Of a stretch of DNA of 64,000 nucleotides, positions 17,053-25,367 are shown piece after piece. A model generated the notes under the pieces. It saw only the letters and a program-made list of their open reading frames with translations, was not told the origin of the DNA and ran no database searches. Source of the stretch: Ilyobacter_A sp963668015 (lineage in GTDB: Bacteria > Fusobacteriota > Fusobacteriia > Fusobacteriales > Fusobacteriaceae); NCBI GenBank assembly GCA_963668015.2, contig CAXXCR010000023.1, forward strand, positions 45,386 through 109,385, in the 5' to 3' direction. Position 1 is the first letter of the stretch; each line of letters opens with the position of its first letter. A program made the position numbers and the translations under genes.

Positions 17053-18249
17053 ATGGTTATTGAACCTAAAATAAAGGGGAGCCTATCCCTAACAGCTCAT
17101 CCATACGGGTGTAGAGAAGCTGTTAGAAGACAGATAGAATACGTTCAAAATGCAAAACAATATAAAGGCAGCAAAAAGGTTTTGATAATTGGAGCATCAT
17201 CTGGTTACGGGCTTGCAACAAGGATATCTCTTGCGTTTGGAGGAAGTAATTCCGATACAATAGGAGTATCTTACGAAACAGCCCCAACTGCTAGAAAAAC
17301 AGGGACAGCCGGTTGGTGGAATAATCTCTACTTCAAAGAGGAAGCTGAAAAAAACGGATTAGTGGCTAAAAATTTTGTAGGAGATGCTTTTTCTGACGAA
17401 ATGAAGGATGAAGTGGTTAAATATATAAAAGAAGAATTTGGGGGAAAGGTTGACCTGGTTGTTTACAGTTTGGCAAGTGGTGTAAGAAAGGACCCTAAAA
17501 CCGGGATAACCTATAAATCATCCATAAAAAGCAGAACAGGGAATATAACTGGACCAACTCTTAATATACAGAAAGGGTGTTTAGAAGATAAGACAATGGA
17601 AAATGCCACTGATGAAGAGCTTGAAACAACTGTAAAAGTAATGGGTGGAGAAGACTGGAATTTATGGATAAAAGCTTTGTGTGAGGAAGGGGTTCTTGAA
17701 ACAGGGTGTAAAACATATGCATATTCATATCTTGGCCCTGAATTGATTTCAGGTATTTATAGAGATGGAACTCTTGGGGCGTCTAAAAGGCATCTTGAAA
17801 AAACTGCAAATGAGTTAAGTGCTTATTTAAAAGAAAGAATAGATGGAGATGCTTATGTTTCTGTAAACAAGGCTCTTGTAACTAAGGCCAGTGCCTATAT
17901 ACCTATCTTCCCTCTTTATGCAGCAATGCTTTATAAGGTTATGAAGGAAATGGGAATACATGAAGGAACTATTGAGCAGACCCACAGACTCTTTGCAGAC
18001 ATGATATTTGGAGCTACGCCTGAAATTGATTCTGAAAGAAGAATAAGACCTGATAATTGGGAATTAAGAGAAGATGTACAGGAAAAAATAGGTGAAATTT
18101 TAAAAGATATAAACTATGACAACTTTAAAGAGTTAAGTGATTACAAAGGTTATGTAGACGACTTTTTAAACATGAATGGTTTTGGATTTGATAATGTAAA
18201 CTATTCTGAAGATATAGATCTTTCCAAACTTTCACAGTTGAGACCATAA
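17053..18249 (+). CDS. fabV: Trans-2-enoyl-CoA/ACP reductase, FabV (Ter) family
   Basis: NAD(P)H-dependent reductase of the enoyl bond; in different bacteria it is the last step of fatty-acid elongation or of crotonyl-CoA to butyryl-CoA. 398 residues, typical length. N-terminal LTAHPYGCREAV, nucleotide loop VLIIGASSGYGLATR, and the family catalytic pair Y-x8-K at Tyr236 and Lys245 (IYRDGTLGASK). Monocistronic with GGAGG before ATG 17053 and its own terminator. Whether it serves lipid synthesis or fermentation cannot be decided from this window. Confidence 0.95.
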   Translation: MVIEPKIKGSLSLTAHPYGCREAVRRQIEYVQNAKQYKGSKKVLIIGASSGYGLATRISLAFGGSNSDTIGVSYETAPTARKTGTAGWWNNLYFKEEAEKNGLVAKNFVGDAFSDEMKDEVVKYIKEEFGGKVDLVVYSLASGVRKDPKTGITYKSSIKSRTGNITGPTLNIQKGCLEDKTMENATDEELETTVKVMGGEDWNLWIKALCEEGVLETGCKTYAYSYLGPELISGIYRDGTLGASKRHLEKTANELSAYLKERIDGDAYVSVNKALVTKASAYIPIFPLYAAMLYKVMKEMGIHEGTIEQTHRLFADMIFGATPEIDSERRIRPDNWELREDVQEKIGEILKDINYDNFKELSDYKGYVDDFLNMNGFGFDNVNYSEDIDLSKLSQLRP

Positions 18250-18277
18250 AAGCCACCCTAAGGGGAGGCTTTTTTTA
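18250..18277 (+). terminator. fabV terminator
   Basis: AGCC-A-CCC/GGG-GA-GGCT stem (18251-18270) followed by T7. Confidence 0.85.
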
Positions 18278-18358
18278 TAAAATTGCATAAACTCTTGACA
18301 AAATATTCATAAAAGTATTAAGATATACTTGATAAAATTAGATAGAAAGGGGAATGTT

Positions 18359-18601
18359 ATGCATAAACAGGATTGGGAACAGGAATTATATGACAATACA
18401 TTTGAAAAAATTTATTCAGGACTTGAAAGGGAATTAGAAGAGGGGACTCTTGATTTAGTAGAAGTGAAGGCTTCTTTAGATACTATGTATTCATCAGAAG
18501 ATGGATTGATACATAGAGCAGAAACAAAATGGATAGATCACAATGCAACAGTTGCTGCATATGAAGCAATGAGGGTAAGATTAGAAAAAATGAATAAATA
18601 A
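18359..18601 (+). CDS. Small conserved-looking hypothetical protein, 80 aa
   Basis: Not recognised. ATG 18359 follows AAAGGGG; an upstream in-frame ATG (18329) lacks a ribosome site. The 80-residue product is acidic and helical, with a tidy amphipathic pattern (YDNTFEKIYSGLERELEEGTLDLVEVKASLDTMY) and a second helix IDHNATVAAYEAMRVRLEKM. There is no membrane segment or Cys, so it should be cytoplasmic, perhaps a helical-hairpin oligomer. TATACT-like promoter elements precede it and a strong shared terminator follows. Confidence 0.6.
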   Translation: MHKQDWEQELYDNTFEKIYSGLERELEEGTLDLVEVKASLDTMYSSEDGLIHRAETKWIDHNATVAAYEAMRVRLEKMNK

Positions 18602-18603
18602 TA

Positions 18604-18630
18604 AAAAATGGAGCCGATGGCTCCATTTTT
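18604..18630. terminator. Bidirectional terminator between convergent genes
   Basis: Perfect AAAAATGGAGCC/GGCTCCATTTTT with a 3-nt loop; serves the 80-aa gene on plus and the symporter gene on minus. Confidence 0.9.
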
Positions 18631-20024
18631 TATTTTGCTGTACTTGTTTTTATTTCAATTTCATTTTTCTTTTTCAATTTCAACTCTTCAAAATACTGTT
18701 TGGTTTCACTTATTATAACAGGGCTAAGTCCGATAAGTGCAATTAAGTTTGGAACAGCCATTAAACCGTTCACTATATCTGCTATTATCCAGATAAGATC
18801 TAATTTTAAGAATGCACCAGAAGCAACAAGTGCGATATAGATGTATTTATAAGGTCTGATTCCTTTTACTCCGAAAAGATACTCAACACATCTTTCTCCG
18901 TAATAGTTCCAACCAAGTATAGTTGTAAATGCAAAGAATAAAAGCCCGATAGTTACTATATATTGACCAAGCATAGGAGAAAAACCTGATTTGAACGCAT
19001 ATGTTGTCATAGCAGCTCCAGCAAGATCAGAGTTCCAAGCACCTGTAAGTATAAGAACCAATCCTGTCATTGTACAGATTATAATCGTATCAAAGAAGGT
19101 TCCCGTCATAGATATAAGTCCTTGTCTTACACAAGAGTTTGTTTTTGCAGCAGCAGCGGCGATAGGTGCACTACCTAGTCCAGACTCATTAGAAAAAACT
19201 CCTCTGGCGATACCACTTCTCATAGCTGTCATAACAGTTGCACCCAAAAATCCCCCAAATGCAGCTGAAGGAGTAAAAGCACTTTTTAATATCAATGAAA
19301 TAGTTCCAGGAAGCAGGCTCGCATTTAAAGAAAGTATTATAATTGATCCCAAGATATAGAATCCTGCCATAAAAGGAACTACACGTTCTGCTACGGCAGA
19401 TATGCTTTTTATTCCGCCAAGTGTAACCATAGTTACTAATACTGTAACTACAACTGCAGTCACGATAACCGGGATATTAAATGATATTTTTGCAGCCTGA
19501 GTTATTGCATTTACTTGTGGAAATGTACCTATACCGAAAAAGGCAACGCCTATACCGAATATTGCAAACATCTTTGCAAGAAATTTATTTCCAAGACCTT
19601 TTTCGATGTAGTACATAGGTCCACCAGACATTTGTCCGTTTTCGTCTTTAACTCTATATTTTACAGCTAAAAGACCTTCGGCATATTTAGTGGCCATACC
19701 AAAGAAAGCAGCAATCCACATCCAAAATAAAGCTCCAGGTCCACCTGCTTTTACAGCAGTAGCTACCCCGACGATATTTCCAGTACCTATAGTTGCGGAA
19801 AGTGCTGTACAAAGAGCAGCGAAACTGGAAACGTCTCCTTCGGACTTATCTGAGAGGTTCTCTTCTTTTGTGAATAGGTATTTAATTGCCAACGGTAATT
19901 TTAATATTTGAAGTAAGCCAAGTCTTAAAGTGAGGTAAAATCCTGTACCCACGAGAAGAATAAGAAGCGGTGGGCCCCAGACCCAAGAATCGATGGTGCT
20001 AAAAAAGTTTAACAAATTTGACAT
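18630..20024 (-). CDS. Sodium:alanine/glycine symporter, AGCS family, copy 1
   Basis: Inner-membrane Na+-coupled uptake of alanine or glycine. 464 residues with about 10-11 hydrophobic helices; family signatures ATIGTGNIVGVATAV, GGPGALFWMWIAAFFGMATKY and FSNESGLGSAPIAAAAAKT. Ribosome site AAGGAGGA before ATG 20024. A tandem glycine riboswitch occupies the 5' leader, so glycine is a likely substrate. It is nearly identical to the gene 1.79 kb upstream: the first 157 residues and the block around FSNESGLG are the same, while the C-terminus and residues about 158-235 differ, a mosaic typical of gene conversion after tandem duplication. Confidence 0.95.
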   Translation of the reverse strand: MSNLLNFFSTIDSWVWGPPLLILLVGTGFYLTLRLGLLQILKLPLAIKYLFTKEENLSDKSEGDVSSFAALCTALSATIGTGNIVGVATAVKAGGPGALFWMWIAAFFGMATKYAEGLLAVKYRVKDENGQMSGGPMYYIEKGLGNKFLAKMFAIFGIGVAFFGIGTFPQVNAITQAAKISFNIPVIVTAVVVTVLVTMVTLGGIKSISAVAERVVPFMAGFYILGSIIILSLNASLLPGTISLILKSAFTPSAAFGGFLGATVMTAMRSGIARGVFSNESGLGSAPIAAAAAKTNSCVRQGLISMTGTFFDTIIICTMTGLVLILTGAWNSDLAGAAMTTYAFKSGFSPMLGQYIVTIGLLFFAFTTILGWNYYGERCVEYLFGVKGIRPYKYIYIALVASGAFLKLDLIWIIADIVNGLMAVPNLIALIGLSPVIISETKQYFEELKLKKKNEIEIKTSTAK

Positions 20025-20029
20025 AAAAT

Positions 20030-20060
20030 AAATCCTCCTTAAAATTAAAAATTTAGGAGG
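20030..20060 (-). promoter_or_regulatory. Shine-Dalgarno-sequestering stem, symporter copy 1
   Basis: On the minus strand CCTCCT (20060-20055) can pair with the ribosome site AGGAGG (20039-20034) across an A/T-rich stem. It lies between the riboswitch and the ATG and is the likely expression platform, acting on translation. Confidence 0.6.
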
Positions 20061-20093
20061 AGGTTTTGAATTATATATTTAACAATAATTCTA

Positions 20094-20270
20094 CCCCCTG
20101 TCCTTTTACCTGAGAGATTCATCTGGAAAACCCAGACTTGCTCCTTCGGTGCTCTTATACTAAGAGTCTCTCCAGAGGCTCGTCCAGTATGAGTCCTCAT
20201 CCAGTAAAACTGGAAGCCTGAAAGATTTACTTCTTCGGCGGTCTTAAAACACTCTCCTCATACCTTCATC
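20094..20270 (-). promoter_or_regulatory. Tandem glycine riboswitch, copy 1
   Basis: Minus-strand RNA with two aptamers in series. Aptamer 1: ATGAGGAGAG ... CCGCCGAAGAAG ... CTTTCAGGC ... GAGGACTCAT. Aptamer 2: CTGGAGAGAC ... GCACCGAAGGAGCAA ... AATCTCTCAGGTAAAAGGAC ... AGGGGG. These CCGAAG and TCTCAGGTAAAAGGACAG strings are the glycine (gcvT-type) motif core. A short linker joins the aptamers, allowing the cooperative tandem form. It controls the symporter immediately downstream; in symporter genes such switches are thought to reduce expression when glycine is plentiful, though the sign here is inferred. Confidence 0.92.
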
Positions 20271-20391
20271 CGAACTTCAATATTACAGAGGTAATTATAT
20301 TAAAAAAAATAGATTAAATCAAGATAAAAAATAAAAAAAATCGAATTAAGCTATTTTTTATAATGTTTTTATAATTCATTTAATAAAATAT

Positions 20392-20422
20392 CTATAAATA
20401 AAAGACAGCCATACGGCTGCCT
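20392..20422 (-). terminator. Terminator of symporter copy 2
   Basis: Minus-strand GGCAGCC/GGCTGTC stem (arms 20421-20415 and 20410-20404, one C-A mismatch) followed by TTTTATTTAT. Confidence 0.75.
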
Positions 20423-20427
20423 TAAAC

Positions 20428-21816
20428 TTAGATTGTTGTATTAAATTCTGCTTTACTTTTTGTTTTTAATTTTAATTCTTCAAAATACTGTTTGGTTTCA
20501 CTTATAACAATAGGACTGAGTCCGATAAGTGCAATTAAGTTTGGAACAGCCATTAAACCGTTGAAGATATCTGCTATTATCCAAATGATTTCCAGCTTTA
20601 AGAATGCACCGCAGGCAACAAGTGTGATATAGATGTATTTATAAGGTTTGATTCCCTTTACACCAAAAAGGTATTCAGCGCATTTTTCACCATAATAATT
20701 CCAACCAAGTATAGTTGTAAATGCAAAGAATAAAAGCCCGATAGTCACAATGTACTGCCCGACTATTGGTGATAGAGTCGATTTAAATGCGTATGTTGTC
20801 ATAGCAGCTCCAGCAAGATCGGAGTTCCAAGCACCTGTAAGTATAAGAACCAATCCTGTCATTGTACAGATTATAATCGTATCAAAGAAGGTTCCTGTCA
20901 TAGATATAAGTCCTTGTCTTACACAAGAGTTTGTTTTTGCAGCAGCAGCGGCGATAGGTGCACTACCTAGTCCAGACTCATTAGAAAAAACTCCTCTGGC
21001 GATACCACTTCTCATAGCTGTCATAACAGTTGCACCCAAAAATCCCCCAAATGCAGCTGAAGGAGTAAAAGCACTTTTTAATATCAATGAAATAGTTCCA
21101 GGAAGTAGACTGGCATTTAAAATAAGTATGACAAGCGAAGACAAAATATAGAATCCTGCCATAAAAGGAACTACACGTTCTGCTACGGCAGATATGCTTT
21201 TTATTCCGCCAAGTGTAACCATAGCTACTAATACTGTGATTACAACCGTAGTTATTATAACCGGGATATTAAATGATATTTTTGCAGCCTGAGTTATTGC
21301 GTTTACCTGTGTGAAGGTACCCATTCCGAAAAATGCTACTGCGACTCCGAATAGTGCAAACATCTTTGCAAGAAATTTATTTCCAAGACCTTTTTCGATG
21401 TAGTACATAGGCCCACCAGACATTTGTCCGTTTTCGTCTTTAACTCTATATTTTACAGCTAAAAGACCTTCGGCATATTTAGTGGCCATACCAAAGAAAG
21501 CAGCAATCCACATCCAAAATAAAGCTCCAGGTCCACCTGCTTTTACAGCAGTAGCTACCCCGACGATATTTCCAGTACCTATAGTTGCGGAAAGTGCTGT
21601 ACAAAGAGCAGCGAAACTGGAAACGTCTCCTTCGGACTTATCTGAGAGGTTCTCTTCTTTTGTGAATAGGTATTTAATTGCCAACGGTAATTTTAATATT
21701 TGAAGCAAGCCAAGTCTTAAAGTGAGGTAAAATCCTGTACCCACGAGAAGAATAAGAAGCGGTGGGCCCCAGACCCAAGAATCGATGGTGCTAAAAAAGT
21801 TTAACAAATTTGACAT
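20428..21816 (-). CDS. Sodium:alanine/glycine symporter, AGCS family, copy 2
   Basis: Tandem paralogue of the gene at 18630-20024, in the same orientation and upstream of it, 462 residues. Same family signatures (GTGNIVGVA, GGPGALFWMW, FSNESGLGSAP). Differences are clustered: about residues 158-178 (LFGVAVAFFGMGTFTQ against IFGIGVAFFGIGTFPQ), a few in 188-235, and the last 90 residues, where copy 2 ends KSKAEFNTTI. Each copy has its own riboswitch and terminator, so they are separate transcription units; the substitutions near the ion-site helices could tune substrate or affinity. Confidence 0.95.
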   Translation of the reverse strand: MSNLLNFFSTIDSWVWGPPLLILLVGTGFYLTLRLGLLQILKLPLAIKYLFTKEENLSDKSEGDVSSFAALCTALSATIGTGNIVGVATAVKAGGPGALFWMWIAAFFGMATKYAEGLLAVKYRVKDENGQMSGGPMYYIEKGLGNKFLAKMFALFGVAVAFFGMGTFTQVNAITQAAKISFNIPVIITTVVITVLVAMVTLGGIKSISAVAERVVPFMAGFYILSSLVILILNASLLPGTISLILKSAFTPSAAFGGFLGATVMTAMRSGIARGVFSNESGLGSAPIAAAAAKTNSCVRQGLISMTGTFFDTIIICTMTGLVLILTGAWNSDLAGAAMTTYAFKSTLSPIVGQYIVTIGLLFFAFTTILGWNYYGEKCAEYLFGVKGIKPYKYIYITLVACGAFLKLEIIWIIADIFNGLMAVPNLIALIGLSPIVISETKQYFEELKLKTKSKAEFNTTI

Positions 21817-21885
21817 AAAATAAATCCTCCTTAAAATTAAAAATTTAGGAGGAGGTTTTGAATTATATATTTAACAATAATTCTA

Positions 21886-22070
21886 CCCCCTGTCCTTTTA
21901 CCTGAGAGATTCATCTGGAAAACCCAGACTTGCTCCTTCGGTGCTCTTATATTAAGAGTCTCTCCAGAGGCTCGTCCGATATGAGTCCTCATCCAGCAAA
22001 ACTGAACGCCTGAAAGATTTACTTCTTCGGCGGTTTTAAAACGCTCTCCTCATACCTTCATCCGAACTTC
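21886..22070 (-). promoter_or_regulatory. Tandem glycine riboswitch, copy 2
   Basis: Near-identical to copy 1, with both aptamer cores (CCGCCGAAGAAG; GCACCGAAGGAGCAA; TCTCTCAGGTAAAAGGAC) and the same CCTCCT/AGGAGG platform next to the ATG. The few differences lie in linker and helix P3 (for example around 21980-22010), not in the cores. Upstream sequence beyond 22075 is unlike that of copy 1, marking the edge of the duplication. Confidence 0.92.
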
Positions 22071-22182
22071 AGTAATCAAGCATAGATACTGTTTAAAATT
22101 TGAAAATAAGTCTTGAAGTTTAAAAACAGAGACCTGTATTGTGTATAAAGACTATTATAATAAAAAAATAGGATTAAATCAA

Positions 22183-22214
22183 GATTAAAAAAGGCAGGAG
22201 AATAATCTCCTGCC
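22183..22214 (-). terminator. fbp terminator
   Basis: GGCAGGAGA/TCTCCTGCC perfect 9-bp stem with a 4-nt loop; TTTTTTAAT follows on the minus strand. Confidence 0.9.
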
Positions 22215-22257
22215 ATGTATCGTGCATTATTGTGTATTAAATGGCTTTAATACCCTT

Positions 22258-24234
22258 TTAATACATATCTAAGCTGCTGTAAATTTTATTCGAAGTTTTT
22301 TCTTTCAACAATCCCTCTTTATATGCGTTAAGAAGGCTTTTTAAATCATCAATTTTTTCTTTTATGACAGCACCTGTATCGGTATCTCTAACTTTTTTTC
22401 TCGTAGTTTTTTCCAATACGTTTATAGAGGATACTATATCTTGTCCATCAGAAATAGCTTTTTCCAAGCCTGCGAAATGACTATGTGATGCAAGTCGTAG
22501 TCCGTAGGAGTTGGATATAAGGGTATATCCTGCAATACCTGTCTGATCGTGGTAGGCGCTTGAAAAACCACCGTCTATAACCAGAAGTCTTCCGTTGGCC
22601 TTTATAGGGCTTTCCCCTTTTTTTACTTTTACAGGGGTGTGTCCGTTTATTATATGTCCTTCAAAAGGATCCAGATCAAAGACTTTTAATAATTTTATGC
22701 AGAAGTCTTCATTTTCCCTTAAAGTGAAATAAGGGTTTTTAGGCTCTGTACGTGCCTGTACATCTTCTATGAAATAGTTCTCAAATGTAGTCATACGATT
22801 TTTACCGAATACCGGAGATATTTTCCCTCTCCAAAGGTACCAGAGCCAGTCTCTGTAATCCTCACCGGTTTTAGGATTGAAGAATGCTTTTCTCACAAGT
22901 TCGTCGAATTTATCCAAAAGCGCCTTTCCTTTATATGATTCACCTAATATTTTAAGACTAAGACATTCCCCTTTGCTATCTACTGGGATACATCCATGAT
23001 ATAGCAGGTTGCCGTTATAACTTCTGTATACAGAACCGTTTGTATACAGGAAGTAAGCATGTTTTTGCAGTTTTTCGCTGTTTTTGAAATAGAATGTCAT
23101 CTTATTAATGAGTTCTCTTTCTTCTTTTGTCAGCTCAAAAGGTTTTTTAGGGTCTATAGTTGGAAAATTTATACTGCTGAGTTTGTGCTCTTTTCCGTCT
23201 ATAACTACAGTTCCTTTTTCATAATCTATGTGCTCAAGATAAGACTGGTCATCCATATCGAATTCTTTTCTTTTTCTTATAAGACGGCTTTCCAGTTTGA
23301 ACTGTATAACCGAGATGGCCTTATGCATCTGTGCTAGAAGATATTTGTCCTGTTCTTCGTATATCTGTTTTTTTGTGAGCCTGGGTGCAAACTCATTGCA
23401 AGGGTCATCTTTGTAGACCTCCATGGCAAATCTGGCCAGCGGGAACAAGCTTATTCCATAACCCTCGTCCAGAGTTTCCAAGTTACCGTAACGAAGCGAC
23501 ACTCTAAGTGCTGTGGCCACCAGTGCTTTTTGTCCCAGGGCGGCACCCATCCATAGGATATCATGGTTTCCCCATTGGACGTCACAGTTATGATGCTTTA
23601 TAAGTTCGTCCATCACTATATGTGCCCCAGGTCCTCTGTCGTAGATGTCTCCTATTATATGCAGTTTATCCACGGCAAGCCTTTGTATTAGCTTTGAAAT
23701 GGAAATGATGAACTTGTCGGCTGTGCCAATCTCTATTATTGTGTTGACGATTTGGTTGTAGTACTCCTCTTTGTTAAGCTGATTACTTTTAAGGTGCAGA
23801 AGCTCCTCGATTACATAAGCAAAATCTTTAGGAAGAGCCTTTCTAACCTTGGAACGCGTGTATTTGGAGGATACGACTTTACAGATGCTTATCAGCCTGT
23901 AGATATTTACACGGTACCAATCCTCCATGTTTTCCATCTCACCTTTAATTCTATCGATATTTTGTTCAGGATAGAAAATAAGTCTTGCCAAGTTTTTCTT
24001 CTCTTCAGTTGAAATTCTATATCCAAATACATCTTCTATTTTAAGCTTCAAAACCCCGGAAGCAGTTCTAAGTATATGGGTAAACGCCTCATACTCTCCG
24101 TGTATATCAGTCAGAAAGTGTTCGGTAGGCTTTGGAAGGTTTAAGATCGCCTGAAGGTTGACAATCTCTGAGCAGACCATACCTATACTCGGATATTGAC
24201 TGGAAAGTAGTGTTAAATAATTTAAATCCCTCAT
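22258..24234 (-). CDS. fbp: Fructose-1,6-bisphosphatase, class III
   Basis: Gluconeogenic phosphatase of the Firmicutes-type class III, 658 residues, unrelated to the usual FBPase fold; it belongs to the calcineurin-like metallophosphatases. Metal-site motifs are visible: LTDIHGEYEAF, IIGDIYDRGPGA, QWGNHDILWMG, then IINGHTPVKVKKGESP and LLVIDGGFSSAYH. ATG 24234 follows GGGGG. Monocistronic. In this lifestyle it lets the cell build sugars when growing on organic acids. Confidence 0.96.
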   Translation of the reverse strand: MRDLNYLTLLSSQYPSIGMVCSEIVNLQAILNLPKPTEHFLTDIHGEYEAFTHILRTASGVLKLKIEDVFGYRISTEEKKNLARLIFYPEQNIDRIKGEMENMEDWYRVNIYRLISICKVVSSKYTRSKVRKALPKDFAYVIEELLHLKSNQLNKEEYYNQIVNTIIEIGTADKFIISISKLIQRLAVDKLHIIGDIYDRGPGAHIVMDELIKHHNCDVQWGNHDILWMGAALGQKALVATALRVSLRYGNLETLDEGYGISLFPLARFAMEVYKDDPCNEFAPRLTKKQIYEEQDKYLLAQMHKAISVIQFKLESRLIRKRKEFDMDDQSYLEHIDYEKGTVVIDGKEHKLSSINFPTIDPKKPFELTKEERELINKMTFYFKNSEKLQKHAYFLYTNGSVYRSYNGNLLYHGCIPVDSKGECLSLKILGESYKGKALLDKFDELVRKAFFNPKTGEDYRDWLWYLWRGKISPVFGKNRMTTFENYFIEDVQARTEPKNPYFTLRENEDFCIKLLKVFDLDPFEGHIINGHTPVKVKKGESPIKANGRLLVIDGGFSSAYHDQTGIAGYTLISNSYGLRLASHSHFAGLEKAISDGQDIVSSINVLEKTTRKKVRDTDTGAVIKEKIDDLKSLLNAYKEGLLKEKTSNKIYSSLDMY

Positions 24235-24400
24235 AATACCCCCTTTTACAATTTTACAATGATATACGTTAAGTATATCCCATTTTTAGTTAAATGTTAA
24301 CTAAAAATATGTAAAATCAGTGCATCGTGAAGGATTTATAAGTTAATTTCATACTGCGCTATAAAAATATTCTAAAAAATATACAAATTTAAAGCAGTAA

Positions 24401-24610
24401 TCAAGTGAGGGCGTATTCTATTTTATCTGTAAAGCTTTTAAATTCTTTTAAAATTAATAAAACGGTTGCTAAAAAATCACTTATGGGTTGAGTAGAAAAA
24501 ATTCCTGTTGTTTTCAGATAGAGTGGGATAGATGTAAACGGAATTAATAGTATGACTATTAAAGTAATAACACTTGATCCTGTAGGTTTTCCAATTGACT
24601 GAAAAAATCA
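24401..24610 (-). pseudogene. C-terminal remnant of a MATE-type efflux pump
   Basis: Minus-strand reading from about 24607 to TGA at 24403-24401 gives FFQSIGKPTGSSVITLIV, then PLYLKTTGIF and QPISDFLATVLLILKE: the last two helices of a MATE multidrug exporter (the family ends with QAxGKP... and QPxSDxLA). It begins right after the MarR remnant and has no start; roughly nine-tenths of the usual 450 residues are missing, so an internal deletion has removed most of the gene. Confidence 0.65.
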
Positions 24611-24616
24611 TTCGAC

Positions 24617-25030
24617 TTAATCATTTTCATCTACTCCTTTCGGCATACTTTTTTGAATCTTATTAATAATATTTATTGTAGGAAACACTTCATCATCTAT
24701 GATTTCTTCGATATTTTTAAGACATTTGGCATGATATTAGGTAACGTATTTTGTTTCATATTTTACCCCTTTTTCTGTCAATTTAATTAACGTGATACGT
24801 TTATCAGGTTCAGATTTATAATTTTTAATAACATCTCTTTAAACCAGTTCATTGATCAGTTTAGTAACACTTGGGGCTGTAATATTAAGTTTTTTACTGA
24901 TATCACTACTCTTACCTCATCCTTAGTTTGCCCGAGTTCATATAGAGCGTCGATGACGTAAATATTCCGAGGTTTCATTTGCTCAGGCAGTTCAGGCATA
25001 GTTTCTATAACTTTTTCATTGATTTTTCAT
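24617..25030 (-). pseudogene. Degenerate MarR-family regulator
   Basis: Fragments on the minus strand line up with one MarR winged-helix protein: PRNIYVIDALYELG, then after a frameshift DISKKLNITAPSVTKLINEL (recognition helix), an in-frame TAA, NYKSEPDKRITLIKLTEKG (the wing with its Asp-Lys-Arg), another stop, and NIEEIIDDEVF to TAA at 24619-24617. At least one frameshift and two nonsense codons make it dead. It sits just upstream of the MATE remnant, the familiar MarR-MATE regulator/pump arrangement. Confidence 0.75.
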
Positions 25031-25046
25031 CCAATAAAATCACCTC

Positions 25047-25087
25047 ACTCCGTAATATAGTTAACAAAAGTAATTACATTACGGAGT
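25047..25087. promoter_or_regulatory. Palindromic operator-like site upstream of the MarR remnant
   Basis: Perfect inverted repeat ACTCCGTAAT/ATTACGGAGT (25047-25056 with 25078-25087) with further GTTAAC and GTAATTAC inside. Position before a MarR gene suggests its former auto-operator. Bases 25088-25300 hold nothing recognised. Confidence 0.5.
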
Positions 25088-25299
25088 CTTATTATTTGTC
25101 AATTTTTTTAAAACTGTATACTGAGCACTAAAAAGAATATAAATATTTTTCTTCAAAATCGGGATTATACTTACAGCTTAAAACAGAAAATATAGTATGA
25201 GAAAAGTTTTAAAATAAATAACTTATATAAAAAGTTAAATGAGAATTATAAAATTGGTAATTGTAAATATTTTATTGTGAGATTGAAATTATTTCTCCT

Positions 25300-25348
25300 T
25301 AAATAAAAAAAGGCTATTGCAAAAATATCGAATAATTTTGCAATAGCC
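25300..25348 (-). terminator. ilvE terminator
   Basis: Minus-strand 13-bp stem GGCTATTGCAAAA/TTTTGCAATAGCC (25348-25336 with 25324-25312), followed by TTTTTTTATTT. Confidence 0.9.
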
Positions 25349-25367
25349 AATATTATTCAGTTTAAAT

